A DNA stretch of 64,000 bases from the NCBI RefSeq assembly GCF_028368935.1, contig NZ_JAQNDK010000007.1, positions 124,001-188,000 of the forward strand. The letters run 5' to 3'. The stretch is from Sorangium aterium. GTDB lineage: Bacteria; Myxococcota_A; Polyangia; Polyangiales; Polyangiaceae. Shown piece after piece: positions 16,729 through 24,662 of this stretch. Every line of letters starts with the position of its first letter. The stretch's first letter is position 1. The position numbers and the translations under genes were made by a program. Under the pieces are notes generated by a model, which was not told the DNA's origin, searched no databases, and saw only the letters and a list, made by a program, of their open reading frames with translations.

Positions 16729-16921
16729 GTGGACGAAGATGGCCGAAAATGTCCGTGGCGTCGTCCACTTGCCTTGATTCCACCGAAAATAGAGCCGTAC
16801 GAATGTGGACTAGATGCACGTCGAGTATTGACATCGTAGTCCACGTGTGACACAACCGCCCGTAGTTATCGGGCACTGGAAGTGGACGACGATGAGCGAC
16901 TTCGACAAAGACACCGTCCAC
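16729..16921. promoter_or_regulatory. Three evenly spaced 40-bp inverted-repeat units at the ietA start
   Basis: Three units of GTGGAC-N28-GTCCAC, each exactly 40 bp, lie at 16729-16768, 16805-16844 and 16882-16921. Unit starts are 76 and 77 bp apart. Arms extend to nine bases in unit 1 (AGTGGACGA/TCGTCCACT), eight in unit 2 (GTGGACTA/TAGTCCAC) and about seven in unit 3. A further GTGGAC lies at 16949. A TTGACA (16828-16833) falls inside unit 2, and unit 3 covers the ietA start codon. The spacer sequences differ, so this is not a tandem duplication. Best read as an operator array. Confidence 0.6.
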
Positions 16922-18034
16922 CTCGTTCGCCTCGCCCTCGAAGGCAAGGTGGACGACGTGGCTGCCCTCTCGCGGCGAATGCTGCGTGCGGTTGCCGCGC
17001 GCAGGCCGGACCTCGCCCAGATGGTGAAGAGCGTGATGGAGGCCGCTGCGGCCGGGCCCACCCGAGGCGTGCAGCAGCCTCTGCCCGTGGATCTCGACAG
17101 CCGCCTCGAGCTGCTTCGTCGCGAGCAGGTGCCCCTGCTCGCCACGGAGCCGACCTGGCCCGCGCCGGTGCGCGAGCAGTTGGCTGCGGTGGTTCACGAG
17201 CGTGAGCAGGAGGAGAAGCTCGTGGATGCGGGCATCGCGCCGACCCGCTCGCTCCTCTTCGTGGGCCCGCCCGGTGTGGGGAAGACGCTGGCGGCCCGAT
17301 GGCTCGCGGCGCACACGAAGCGCCCGCTGCTGACCCTCGACCTCGCGGCCGTGATGAGCAGCTTCCTCGGGCGCACGGGCAACAACATCCGCGTGGTGCT
17401 CGACTTCGCACGGCTCACGCCTTCGGTCCTCCTGCTCGACGAGTTCGACGCCATCGCGAAACGGCGTGACGACGCCACCGAGGTGGGCGAGCTGAAGAGA
17501 CTCGTGACGGTGCTTCTTCAGTCCGTCGACGACTGGCCAACGAGCGGCATCCTCGTCGCCGCGACCAACCACCCCGAGCTCCTAGACCCGGCCGTGTGGC
17601 GGCGCTTCGACCGCGTCGTCGAGTTCCCGCACCCGAAGGCGGGCGAGATCGCCGTCGTCATCCGCCAGCTCGTTGGTTCTGACGATGCGCTGAAGGACAG
17701 CATCGGGCCCCTCCCTGCGCTGCTCGAGGGGCACTCGTTCGCCGACGTCGTCCGCATCGTGACTGCCGCCCGCAGGTCGGCCGTCGTGAGCGGGACGTCG
17801 ACGACGGCTGCCATCGAGCGCGTGGTCTCGGACCTGTCCGAGAAGGCCGACCAAGAGACGAAACTGCGCGTGGCCGCGTGGCTCAGCTCCACGGGCAAGT
17901 CTCAGCGCGAGGTCGCGACCCTCACCGGGCTCTCCCGGGACACGCTGCGCAAACACCTCGGCGGCGTGTCCGCTTCGACATCGAAGCCCGCGAGGCGCTC
18001 GAAGTCTGGAACTCGTCGAGAGGAGCGAAACTGA
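16892..18034 (+). CDS. ietA: AAA+ ATPase of an ietAS-type defence pair
   Basis: 380 residues from the ATG at 16892, preferred over an upstream ATG at 16847 because it begins the conserved-looking MSDFDKDTVHLVRLALEG segment. An N-terminal helical region is followed by a AAA+ core: Walker A GPPGVGKTLAA (125-132), Walker B VLLLDEFDAIAKR (about 180-190), a sensor-1 ATNHPEL and an Arg-finger region WRRFDRVVEFP. The C-terminus has an HTH-like segment, GKSQREVATLTGLSRDTLRK. The next gene, a subtilisin-like protease, overlaps by TGATG. This AAA+/S8 pair corresponds to ietAS, first described on Agrobacterium Ti plasmids and later recognised as a phage-defence system. The HTH suggests possible autoregulation through the repeats at its start. 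Confidence 0.82.
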   Translation: MSDFDKDTVHLVRLALEGKVDDVAALSRRMLRAVAARRPDLAQMVKSVMEAAAAGPTRGVQQPLPVDLDSRLELLRREQVPLLATEPTWPAPVREQLAAVVHEREQEEKLVDAGIAPTRSLLFVGPPGVGKTLAARWLAAHTKRPLLTLDLAAVMSSFLGRTGNNIRVVLDFARLTPSVLLLDEFDAIAKRRDDATEVGELKRLVTVLLQSVDDWPTSGILVAATNHPELLDPAVWRRFDRVVEFPHPKAGEIAVVIRQLVGSDDALKDSIGPLPALLEGHSFADVVRIVTAARRSAVVSGTSTTAAIERVVSDLSEKADQETKLRVAAWLSSTGKSQREVATLTGLSRDTLRKHLGGVSASTSKPARRSKSGTRREERN

Positions 18035-20274
18035 TGGCACGCGAACACAACTTCTTACTTGGTCAGGGCGAGCGTCTCGTCTCGAAGGTCCAGGTCCCGA
18101 AGGCGGGCGGCGATAAGAACGTCCCCTACGACCTCAGCACCGCGAAGACGAGGATCGCCCAGCGCCTCGCGAAGGTGACCGCACAGATCACCCAGCTTCC
18201 CGAAGACGCTTGCCCACGCGGCGAAGCCGTCGCCGTCGTGACCCTCCATCCTCGCTTCCTCTCGAAGAGCGACTACCCGAGCGATCTCTTCTCGGCCGTC
18301 GGCCTTCGCGCCGTCGGCAGCCGCTCGCGCACCATCACGCCCGAGAAGTGGGGCATCGAGAGGCACGGCGAGGATGCCGTCACCGAGGATATCTTCGTCG
18401 CGGGCGCGAAGACCGCGTTCAACCGTTGGGCAACATCGGTGAAGCGCTGGACCGAGAGCACGAAGGGCGCCATCTCACTGAGCCACATCGAGGACCTCAA
18501 CGCCTTCGATGCGAAGTCGAAGCTGCGCGGCATCCCCGAGGGCAAGGGCGTTCTCCTCGAGGTCGTTCTGCACAACTCGGGCGTCGACTCGATCGTCCTC
18601 GACTTCATCAAGTATGCGAAGGCCCACAACGCAGAGCCGCTGATCGCACGCCGGCGAGACGTCCAGGGGCTGACGTTCCTCCCCGTGCGCGTCGATCCGA
18701 AGCACGCCGAGGACATCGCGCGCTTCTCCTTTGTGCGCGTCGCGCGTGGGATGCCGACGCTGCGTCCGTTCCGCCCGTCGATCCAGCGCGGCACACAGGG
18801 CTTCGACGTTCGGCTGCCGAAAGATGCTCCCGTCGACGGCTCCTCTCGGGCTGTCATCTTCGACGGCGGCATTCCTGCAGCGGCCAAGAAGGCGCTCTCG
18901 CCGTGGGCGATGTTGGTGGAGCCCGCGGGGCTCGGGCCGTCCGTGCCCGCGTTCGAGGAGCACGGCCTCGGCGTCACGACCGCGTTCCTCTTCGGGCCCC
19001 TCGCGTCCGGGCAAGCGCCCGCGCCGCCGCTGTGCGCGGTTGATCACGTTCGCGTCCTCGACGACAAGACCGGCACCGCGAGCGACCCGGACTACTTCGA
19101 CGTCCTCGACCGTATCGTCGGACACCTCGACAAGAACCCCGGGCTCTACTCCTACGTGAACATCAGCCTCGGGCCGTCGCTCGCGGTGGACGACGACGAG
19201 GTCACGCTGTGGACCGCTGCGCTCGACAAGCGCTTCGCGCACGGCAAGTGCGTCGCAACCGTCGCGGCCGGCAACGATGGCGAGCTCGACGAGGCCACGG
19301 GCCTCAACCGCATCCAGCCTCCCGCCGATGGCGTGAACGTGCTCTCCGTCGGTGCTGCCGACCGGCGGGGCGGCGGGTGGCAGCGCGCGGCCTACTCGTG
19401 CGTCGGTCCTGGTCGTAGCCCGGGCATCGTGAAGCCGGACGGCCTCGCGTTCGGCGGCTCGGCCCACGAACCCTTCGGCGTGCTCACCCCGCAGCTTCGC
19501 GGCGGGCAGATCCACGGCACCAGCTTCGCGGCGCCGTTCGCGCTCCGCTCTGCTGCGTCGATCGGCGCGCAGTTGGGGACACGGCTTGGGCCCCTCGCGA
19601 TCCGCGCGCTCCTCATCCACCGTGCTCACACCGAGGACCACCACGAGCTGAAGCATGTCGGGTGGGGCCGGTTCGAAGCGGACCCGCTTCAGCTCGTGAC
19701 CTGCGACGACGACGAGACGCTGGTCGTCTTCCAGGGCGAGCTGCCGGTTGGCGAACACCTCCGCGCGCCGGTCCCCATCAGCAACGTCACGCTGGAAGGC
19801 GAGGTCCTGCTGGCCGCCAGCCTCGTGATCGCTCCCGAGGTCGATCCCGAGCACCCCGGCACGTACACGCGCTCCGGGCTCGAGGTCGCGTTCCGCCCGC
19901 ACAGCGCCAAATTCACGAAGCCGAAGGACGGCGCCAAGCAGTCGAAGCACGCCAAGACGCGGTCGTTCTTCTCGCCGGCGAACCTCTACGGCCAGTCCGA
20001 GTCGGTGCTGCGCGACGACGGCCACAAGTGGGAGCCGTGCCTGCACCACGAGGAGCGCCTCCGCTCGTCGTCGCTGTCGGACCCCTGCTTCGACATCTAC
20101 TACCACCACCGCGAGAGCGGTATGAAGGTCGTCGATCCGCAGCCGATCCCGTACGCGTTCGTCGTGAGCCTCAAGGCGCCGAAGGTGAAGGACCTCTACA
20201 ACCGCGTCCTTCGCGCCTACGCGCAGCAGCTCGTCCCGCTTCGGCCGCAGACCCGTATCCAGCTCCGCAGGTAG
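18034..20274 (+). CDS. ietS: Subtilisin-like serine protease of an ietAS-type defence pair
   Basis: 746 residues, start ATG sharing one base with the ietA stop (TGATG). The N-terminal ~260 residues have no recognisable catalytic motif. The S8 protease domain carries the full triad and oxyanion residue: Asp277 in VIFDGG, His310 in EEHGLGVTTAF, Asn414 in AAGNDGE and Ser497 in HGTSFAAP. The C-terminal ~200 residues form a beta-rich extension. There is no signal peptide, so it acts in the cytosol, which is unusual for subtilases and typical of this pair. In ietAS the ATPase is thought to restrain or direct the protease; substrates are unknown. All catalytic residues are present, so it should be active. 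Confidence 0.85.
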   Translation: MAREHNFLLGQGERLVSKVQVPKAGGDKNVPYDLSTAKTRIAQRLAKVTAQITQLPEDACPRGEAVAVVTLHPRFLSKSDYPSDLFSAVGLRAVGSRSRTITPEKWGIERHGEDAVTEDIFVAGAKTAFNRWATSVKRWTESTKGAISLSHIEDLNAFDAKSKLRGIPEGKGVLLEVVLHNSGVDSIVLDFIKYAKAHNAEPLIARRRDVQGLTFLPVRVDPKHAEDIARFSFVRVARGMPTLRPFRPSIQRGTQGFDVRLPKDAPVDGSSRAVIFDGGIPAAAKKALSPWAMLVEPAGLGPSVPAFEEHGLGVTTAFLFGPLASGQAPAPPLCAVDHVRVLDDKTGTASDPDYFDVLDRIVGHLDKNPGLYSYVNISLGPSLAVDDDEVTLWTAALDKRFAHGKCVATVAAGNDGELDEATGLNRIQPPADGVNVLSVGAADRRGGGWQRAAYSCVGPGRSPGIVKPDGLAFGGSAHEPFGVLTPQLRGGQIHGTSFAAPFALRSAASIGAQLGTRLGPLAIRALLIHRAHTEDHHELKHVGWGRFEADPLQLVTCDDDETLVVFQGELPVGEHLRAPVPISNVTLEGEVLLAASLVIAPEVDPEHPGTYTRSGLEVAFRPHSAKFTKPKDGAKQSKHAKTRSFFSPANLYGQSESVLRDDGHKWEPCLHHEERLRSSSLSDPCFDIYYHHRESGMKVVDPQPIPYAFVVSLKAPKVKDLYNRVLRAYAQQLVPLRPQTRIQLRR

Positions 20275-20532
20275 CCCGCTCCGGCTACTCGGCCCGTCGA
20301 ATAGGCCCGCCCTCGGTCAACGCCCGCACCGCGTCATGCCTGCGGGCGCGCGACCATTGACCCGCCTGCTCGCGGAGAGGCACCTGGAACGGATGACGCT
20401 GCCCAACATCCTGAAGTTGGATGCCGAGCTCGGTCTGCGTCCTTTCGTGGGCGACATGTTGGTCGCTTCATCGTTTCGGCTGGTTATTGGGACACGACGT
20501 GCGCCGATACGGCCGCGTGTTGTTCCCGTTCG
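20275..20532. other. No gene recognised downstream of ietS
   Basis: A short frame on the plus strand (20336-20575) includes LLAERHLERMTLPNILKLDA, then LGLRPFVGDML, which looks protein-like but matches no family known to me. It may be the start of a broken gene ended by the RHS fragment. Nothing else is seen. Confidence 0.35.
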
Positions 20533-21054
20533 CTATCGTCGCCAGTGGCAACTCAGTCGCGGAAGCCGTACTTGAGTCAGCGTGATGCGTGAGCTGGCCA
20601 GCTGGCCGTTGGGACGGTGCACGGTCTGCCGGCTGAATCCCTCGCCGCGCACGCAGTTCTCGAAGCCGAGCTGGCCGGCGATGACCTTGCTGTCGACCTT
20701 GCCGTCGTGATCGTGGGTGAAGGTCGCGGTCTTGCCGGTGGCGTCGCGGTGGGTCTCGCTGGTGATGCGGCCGAGCCCGTCGCGAACGTACGTGACCGAG
20801 CGGACCAGCACGCCGGCGGGCGTGGCGAAGCGCTTCTCCTTCACGTCGCTCGAGCCCGCGGCGTAGATGTAGGTGATGCTGGCCACGCCGTCGCGCTTCA
20901 CCCGCGCCGGCCGGCCGAAGCCGTCGTAGCTCACCCGGTGGTGCGCGCCGCTCGGCAGCGTGACCTCGACGAGGCGGCCCATGGCGTCGTGGCGAAAGCG
21001 CCAGGGGCACGGCGCCTGCTGCTCGTCGACACCATGCGGGTCCGCGAACGCCAT
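20533..21054 (-). pseudogene. RHS/YD-repeat protein fragment
   Basis: About 150 residues of YD-repeat sequence: FRHDAMGRLVEVTLPSGAHH, RVSYDGFGRPARVKRDG, YVRDGLGRITSETHRDATGK, TFTHDHDGKVDSKVI. These are the signatures of RHS repeats, which form the shell of secreted polymorphic toxins. The fragment has no N-terminal delivery region, no conserved RHS core end and no toxin tip. It is joined on its high-coordinate side to a recombinase-tail repeat (21079-21285). A gene fragment left by recombination. Confidence 0.75.
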
Positions 21055-21078
21055 CTCCCGGCGGTGGTAGGTATAACG

Positions 21079-21285
21079 CTACCGGCGCGAGCTCGCTCGC
21101 CCCTCCGCTGCTGGATAAAAACCGAGCAGCCGACCGATCGCCTCATGAACGACACGGGCCGCCTCCTCATCACCGAGGGCGACGGCACGACTGAGGGTGC
21201 CGGCGAGCAAGGTGACCACGGCCGCCCGAGGCGTCGGGTCGGTCACGGCGAGCTCCCCACGCCCGGAGTTTGACCGTTGGACCAA
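21079..21285 (-). repeat. Recombinase-tail repeat, copy 1
   Basis: Encodes DPTPRAAVVTLLAGTLSRAV, then ALGDEEAARVVHEAIGRLLG. The same segment recurs at about 24663-24870, 34368-34590 and 37052-37330, where it forms the end of tyrosine-recombinase remnants. Here only the tail is left, next to the RHS fragment. Confidence 0.7.
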
Positions 21286-21786
21286 GCCGCTTCGCGGCAG
21301 CTCCTGTCCCTGCTGAGGGCGACCGCGAGGACGGCCGCGATCTCGACGACGACCGCGACCGCGATGAAGACGCCGCCCTCGCGCCCGCCATCAAACAGCC
21401 CGATCGACAGGCGCGCCATCGGCGTCAACGAGGGTGCGCAGTAACACCCTGGGAGCCATGGACCTGGCGGCGGCGCTTGGGGTCGCGAGCGAGCGCGATG
21501 CTGACGAGGTGCAGGAGCTCGTCGTGAGGCCCAAGAAGATGCTGCGGGCCCTGCTCCGTTAAGCCTTCCGGACACCGAGCCGCGGTTTCCTGCCGCGGCT
21601 CGGATCCTTGTCTTCGCTGCGGCTGTCACGGCAGTCATTGCTGCCGCAGCGCGACTTTTGCCGGTATTTACTGCAAAAAAAAGCGCCCGGCGCAGCGCAG
21701 GACTGGCCGCCCGCCGCCTCATTCCCTGCCCACCCTGCCGTTCGCGACGCCCCTGCCCGGGCGCCGCTTCCACCAGGAGGGCAGCG
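21286..21786. other. Debris region with a small frame and a strong hairpin
   Basis: Holds the second copy of the 64-bp fragment also found at 869-932 (21384-21447) and a 34-codon frame at 21458-21562 (MDLAAALGVASERDADEVQE, then LVVRPKKMLRALLR). Twelve bases after its stop lies a perfect hairpin at 21575-21603. The frame looks like the tail of a lost gene. Confidence 0.4.
21575..21603 (+). terminator. Perfect 11-bp-stem hairpin, possible terminator
   Basis: CCGAGCCGCGG and CCGCGGCTCGG pair across a 7-base loop. The hairpin starts 12 bases after the stop of the small frame ending at 21562. There is no clear T-run afterwards, so it is either a Rho-independent terminator of the GC-rich kind or a remnant of a mobile-element end. 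Confidence 0.5.
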
Positions 21787-22083
21787 ATGGGACAGCTCCG
21801 CGATCGAATGGCCGAAGACCTGAAGCTGCGGCGATACAAGCCGTCGACGTGCGACAATTACCTCCGCTGCGCACGGGCCTTCGTAGCCTATCACCGCAAG
21901 CCGCCGCAGCAGATGGGTCTCGACGAGGTGCGCGCGTTTTTGCTCTACCTCGCCGAGCAGCGAAAGATCGCGGAGGCGACGCAGCACCAGTACGTGGCGG
22001 CGATCAAGTTCCTCTACGCGACCACCGTCAGCCGGAGGTGCCCCAGTTTTCGCGACAAGAGGCGCGTCAATGCTCGACAATGA
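21787..22083 (+). pseudogene. Tyrosine recombinase, N-terminal core-binding domain only
   Basis: 98 residues after a good ribosome-binding site (AGGAGGG, 6 bases before ATG 21787). The sequence is a SAM-like core-binding domain: GQLRDRMAEDLKLRRYKPST, then LDEVRAFLLYLAEQRKIAEA and TQHQYVAAIKFLYATTV. Such short-chain integrases often travel with IS91 elements. The catalytic domain (R-H-R-Y) is absent and the frame ends after unrelated basic residues, so it is a truncated gene. It resembles IS91-associated integrases more than integron IntI. Confidence 0.7.
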
Positions 22084-22547
22084 AGCAAGTACGGAAGCGC
22101 GGTGGCTTGGCCGTCCGCCGCACCTTCGACGGGCCCCTTCGTTCACGAGGTCGCGAACGGACAGGCCTGGGTCCGGCAACCTCCCGATGAGGCGTTGCGC
22201 CGTGTCACCCAGGCGCGACGCGGCGCAACGCCTCCGACTGCGCGCCCGCCGGCCCTGTCCAGGCGCTCCCGACCCCTAGAACGGCGGCGACCGTCGCCGG
22301 TGTTAGACCGATCTATCCTATGGCGCTGGATCGGAATTTGGCCTTGCGGCTTAGAGCCGATCCATGAGATTCTCTGTAGGGGAGAAGACAAACTGAGACG
22401 CGCTAGACAGACCTGGGGCGGCGGCTTCGGTTGCCCAATCGATTGATAGTTGGGCAGACTCAACCCCAGAACACATCGAACACCGGCTTGCCGCCGCGGC
22501 GAGATCCCAGCTCGCGCAGCTGCCGAGCACTAAGTAGCGGGACAGCC
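22084..22547. other. Intergenic stretch with two inverted repeats
   Basis: No gene seen. An 8-bp inverted repeat TGGATCGG...CCGATCCA lies near 22328-22365, and GCCCAA...TTGGGC lies at 22433-22455. The second ends in GTTGGGC (22449-22455), which fits the integron core-site consensus GTTRRRY. It precedes the first of two genes that are each followed by an attC-like hairpin. Confidence 0.4.
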
Positions 22548-23138
22548 ATGACTCTACGCGATCTTACCGACGAACTCCGGAACGCGGAGCGGAGCTGGGC
22601 ACGCGGGGGACGACGGTTCCTTGAGCAGTTCAGCTCCGCAGCCCAACAAACCCAGGTCGGCCTCTATGTGCTCGTACACGAGAACGCGTCGGAACACGCA
22701 ATCTACGACCGCAACGGTGATGGGCGCCTGCTCATTAAACCCAACGCGATCGGAGTCAAGTACGGCAAATTCCAGAATGGCTTTCTGTCGCGGCGCTTCA
22801 CAGACCACAAGCATCTTCATCGACGCCGGCCCGACGGTTCTGAGGAGGTCGACGTCTTTGCGAGTGTTCTTCGATATGCACTCGTTCTCGACCTCTCGGA
22901 GATTGATCTCGGTCCGGCAAACGCTGCGGAGGTCTTCGAACCCTACTGGAATGCCATGCTTGAGTCTGTGCTAGCTCGGAAGGGATGGTTGACCATCGGT
23001 CAATCCTGGCAGTCGGAGTCACGACACGTCGAGCCAGGTGTCGCATGGGAATCTGTGCGTAACGAACTCGACGCAAGGGCGCCTAGCCTCGCACAGCGGA
23101 TTCGGGACGCTGCCGCGGTGCTGGCGCGGACCGAGTAG
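22548..23138 (+). CDS. Possible GIY-YIG-like protein, cassette-like
   Basis: 196 residues from the ATG at 22548. After a helical N-terminus the sequence has a pattern like the GIY-YIG nuclease fold: VGLYVLVHENAS, then IGVKYGKFQNGFLSRRFTDH with the Arg and His at the expected spacing, and a later Glu in AEVFEPYWNAMLESVLARKG. The second YIG-type motif is changed (KYGK), so activity is uncertain. The C-terminus is helical. It is flanked by GTTGGGC upstream and an attC-like hairpin 90 bp downstream, and is less GC-biased than its neighbours. It could equally be an unrelated unknown family. Confidence 0.45.
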   Translation: MTLRDLTDELRNAERSWARGGRRFLEQFSSAAQQTQVGLYVLVHENASEHAIYDRNGDGRLLIKPNAIGVKYGKFQNGFLSRRFTDHKHLHRRRPDGSEEVDVFASVLRYALVLDLSEIDLGPANAAEVFEPYWNAMLESVLARKGWLTIGQSWQSESRHVEPGVAWESVRNELDARAPSLAQRIRDAAAVLARTE

Positions 23139-23227
23139 TCGATGTTGTACCGGGACGCCCCTAACTGGGCACGGAGCGCTTCCGTCTTGATACGAAGCGA
23201 AGTGTGGATGACCTTTGCTGGGAGCTG

Positions 23228-23320
23228 CCCAATATGGCATTACAGCTGACGAACGCCTCGGTCGGCGCTGCGCGCCTCCCTCTGGCGCTCTCAGCTGAAT
23301 GCCTGTGCGTCAGTCGGATT
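23228..23320. repeat. attC-like imperfect hairpin 1
   Basis: Left arm GGCATTACAGCTGA (23237-23250) pairs with TCAGCTGAATGCC (23292-23304), leaving one unpaired A at 23243, the kind of extrahelical base that orients attC recombination. Outer boxes are GCCCAAT (23228-23234, near RYYYAAC) and GTCGGAT (23314-23320, near GTTRRRY). The outer boxes pair poorly, so this is a degenerate or diverged site at best. Confidence 0.4.
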
Positions 23321-23339
23321 CGCAAGACTCGCGGATGAC

Positions 23340-24440
23340 ATGAAACTGAGTGCAAACAAGATCACAGGCCGGCTGGGCGTGAACTACGTCGAGCGTGTTG
23401 CGCTGGAGGCCGGCTGCAAGCCGATTTTTATGCCGGAGGACCTTGATACAGGGATCGACGGCTTCATCGAATTTGTCGGCGACGCGGCAACTCTAGTCGC
23501 GTTTCAAGTCAAAAGGGGCCCGTCGTTCTTTGACAACGCCGGAGCCAAGCATCAGGCGGACGCTCGCCATCTTCGCTATTGGAAGGGATACGTTCTTCCC
23601 GTTATTCTCATCATTGTGCGAGAGGACGAGTCGGAGGCGCTATGGATGGACGTTCGGCAACACGTCAGGGACAGCCCTTCGATCGTTGAGCGCGGGCCCT
23701 TCGTGCTTCGTCCACCACGACTCCAGCGATTCGAGTCCGCCGCGCTCACCGGGGTGATTAGGAAGTTGGCAACGCCATATCAGTTTGGTGATGCCGTGTC
23801 TGCGCTCTGCGATGCAGACGGAGAGACGCGATTGTCGGCGTTGTCTTTGCTCTATCGGTTCAGAATGGAACGCCGGACACCGTTCTGCTTGGCCGCCGCC
23901 CTTCGGGCGGAACTCGATCTGGATGCGCTTGCAACGTTCTGCGACTTCTACAGCCGCTACATGTCACACCCTGAGGTTCCCTTTGGCGCGGATCGAGAGC
24001 TATCCGCATACGCACGGTCGCTTCTTGCGGGGCTTCCTCGTTCACAGCTCCTCAATCTTCTTGCCGCATTCAATAGCGACGAGGAGTACGGGGATTGGGA
24101 CGGTGCTACGGAGATTTACAGTATGAGTGAGGAAAAAATCTGGGACCGCCATGCCGTCGTCGAACGAGGCACAGTTCAACAGGGTATCGCGGTGGTCGTG
24201 GGCGCTGCGGCTTCGCCCGAACAGCTGCTGTCCGTTCTCGCCGATTCCGAGGTGACTCTCGGGCAACGCAAAGCTGCGGTGGCCTTGTTCGGATACCTTG
24301 GCTACACATGTGACGTTGACTCCGTCGACAATATTCTCGGCCGTGAAACTGATGCGCCCCTTTGCGCGCTTCTGACCTGGCTTCGCTATTGGCTGGTTCT
24401 GGAAACCAGAACGGACGGCGATGGCACGGTCACCGCCTAA
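23340..24440 (+). CDS. DUF4365-type nuclease-like protein
   Basis: 366 residues. The N-terminal ~130 residues have the DUF4365 layout: NKITGRLGVNYVERVALEAG, then DLDTGIDGFIEFV and LVAFQVKRG. This is a PD-(D/E)xK-like core in which D (DTGID), Q and K (QVKRG) would be the catalytic set. The rest is helical and matches no domain known to me (RFRMERRTPFCLAAALRAEL). DUF4365 proteins occur in defence islands and mobile cassettes and are predicted restriction-like nucleases. The gene's stop TAA (24438-24440) lies inside the first box of an attC-like hairpin, as in integron cassettes. Confidence 0.65.
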   Translation: MKLSANKITGRLGVNYVERVALEAGCKPIFMPEDLDTGIDGFIEFVGDAATLVAFQVKRGPSFFDNAGAKHQADARHLRYWKGYVLPVILIIVREDESEALWMDVRQHVRDSPSIVERGPFVLRPPRLQRFESAALTGVIRKLATPYQFGDAVSALCDADGETRLSALSLLYRFRMERRTPFCLAAALRAELDLDALATFCDFYSRYMSHPEVPFGADRELSAYARSLLAGLPRSQLLNLLAAFNSDEEYGDWDGATEIYSMSEEKIWDRHAVVERGTVQQGIAVVVGAAASPEQLLSVLADSEVTLGQRKAAVALFGYLGYTCDVDSVDNILGRETDAPLCALLTWLRYWLVLETRTDGDGTVTA

Positions 24441-24510
24441 CTCAGCGTTGCAGCTGGCAGTCAACCTCGCTACGCTCGGCTGCCTGCTGCTGAACGCCAA
24501 GCCGTCGGGC
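24435..24510. repeat. attC-like imperfect hairpin 2
   Basis: GCCTAAC (24435-24441, exact RYYYAAC) includes the stop codon of the DUF4365 gene. Inner arm GCGTTGCAG (24445-24453) pairs with CTGAACGC (24490-24497) leaving an unpaired G at 24450. The closing box is GTCGGGC (24504-24510), one base off GTTRRRY. Better preserved than hairpin 1. Confidence 0.45.
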
Positions 24511-24662
24511 CGACGCGCGCTCGTGAGAGTGCATACGAGCACTGGCCGCTGCGCACGGGCCACGGCAGAGCCGGGCTACGCGCAGCGTGGCAACGTCGCT
24601 CGGCCTCCTCGGAGCTCCGCGGCTGTCCTACCGGGGTGCCTCGTCGATGTGACCTGCTACTC

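Noticed and set aside
16729-16921. CRISPR-like array
   Set aside because: Only the short GTGGAC/GTCCAC arms repeat, as inverted pairs; there is no direct repeat of normal CRISPR length and no cas gene.
16520-17572. Minus-strand frame opposite ietA
   Set aside because: Opposite a AAA+ gene with Walker motifs; no conserved features.
18475-20109. Long minus-strand frame opposite ietS
   Set aside because: It is Arg/Val/Glu-rich shadow coding opposite a gene with a complete subtilisin triad; no domain or start signal.
21787-22083. Integron integrase IntI for the attC-like sites
   Set aside because: Only a core-binding domain remains and it looks closer to IS91-associated integrases; no IntI-specific insert can be seen.
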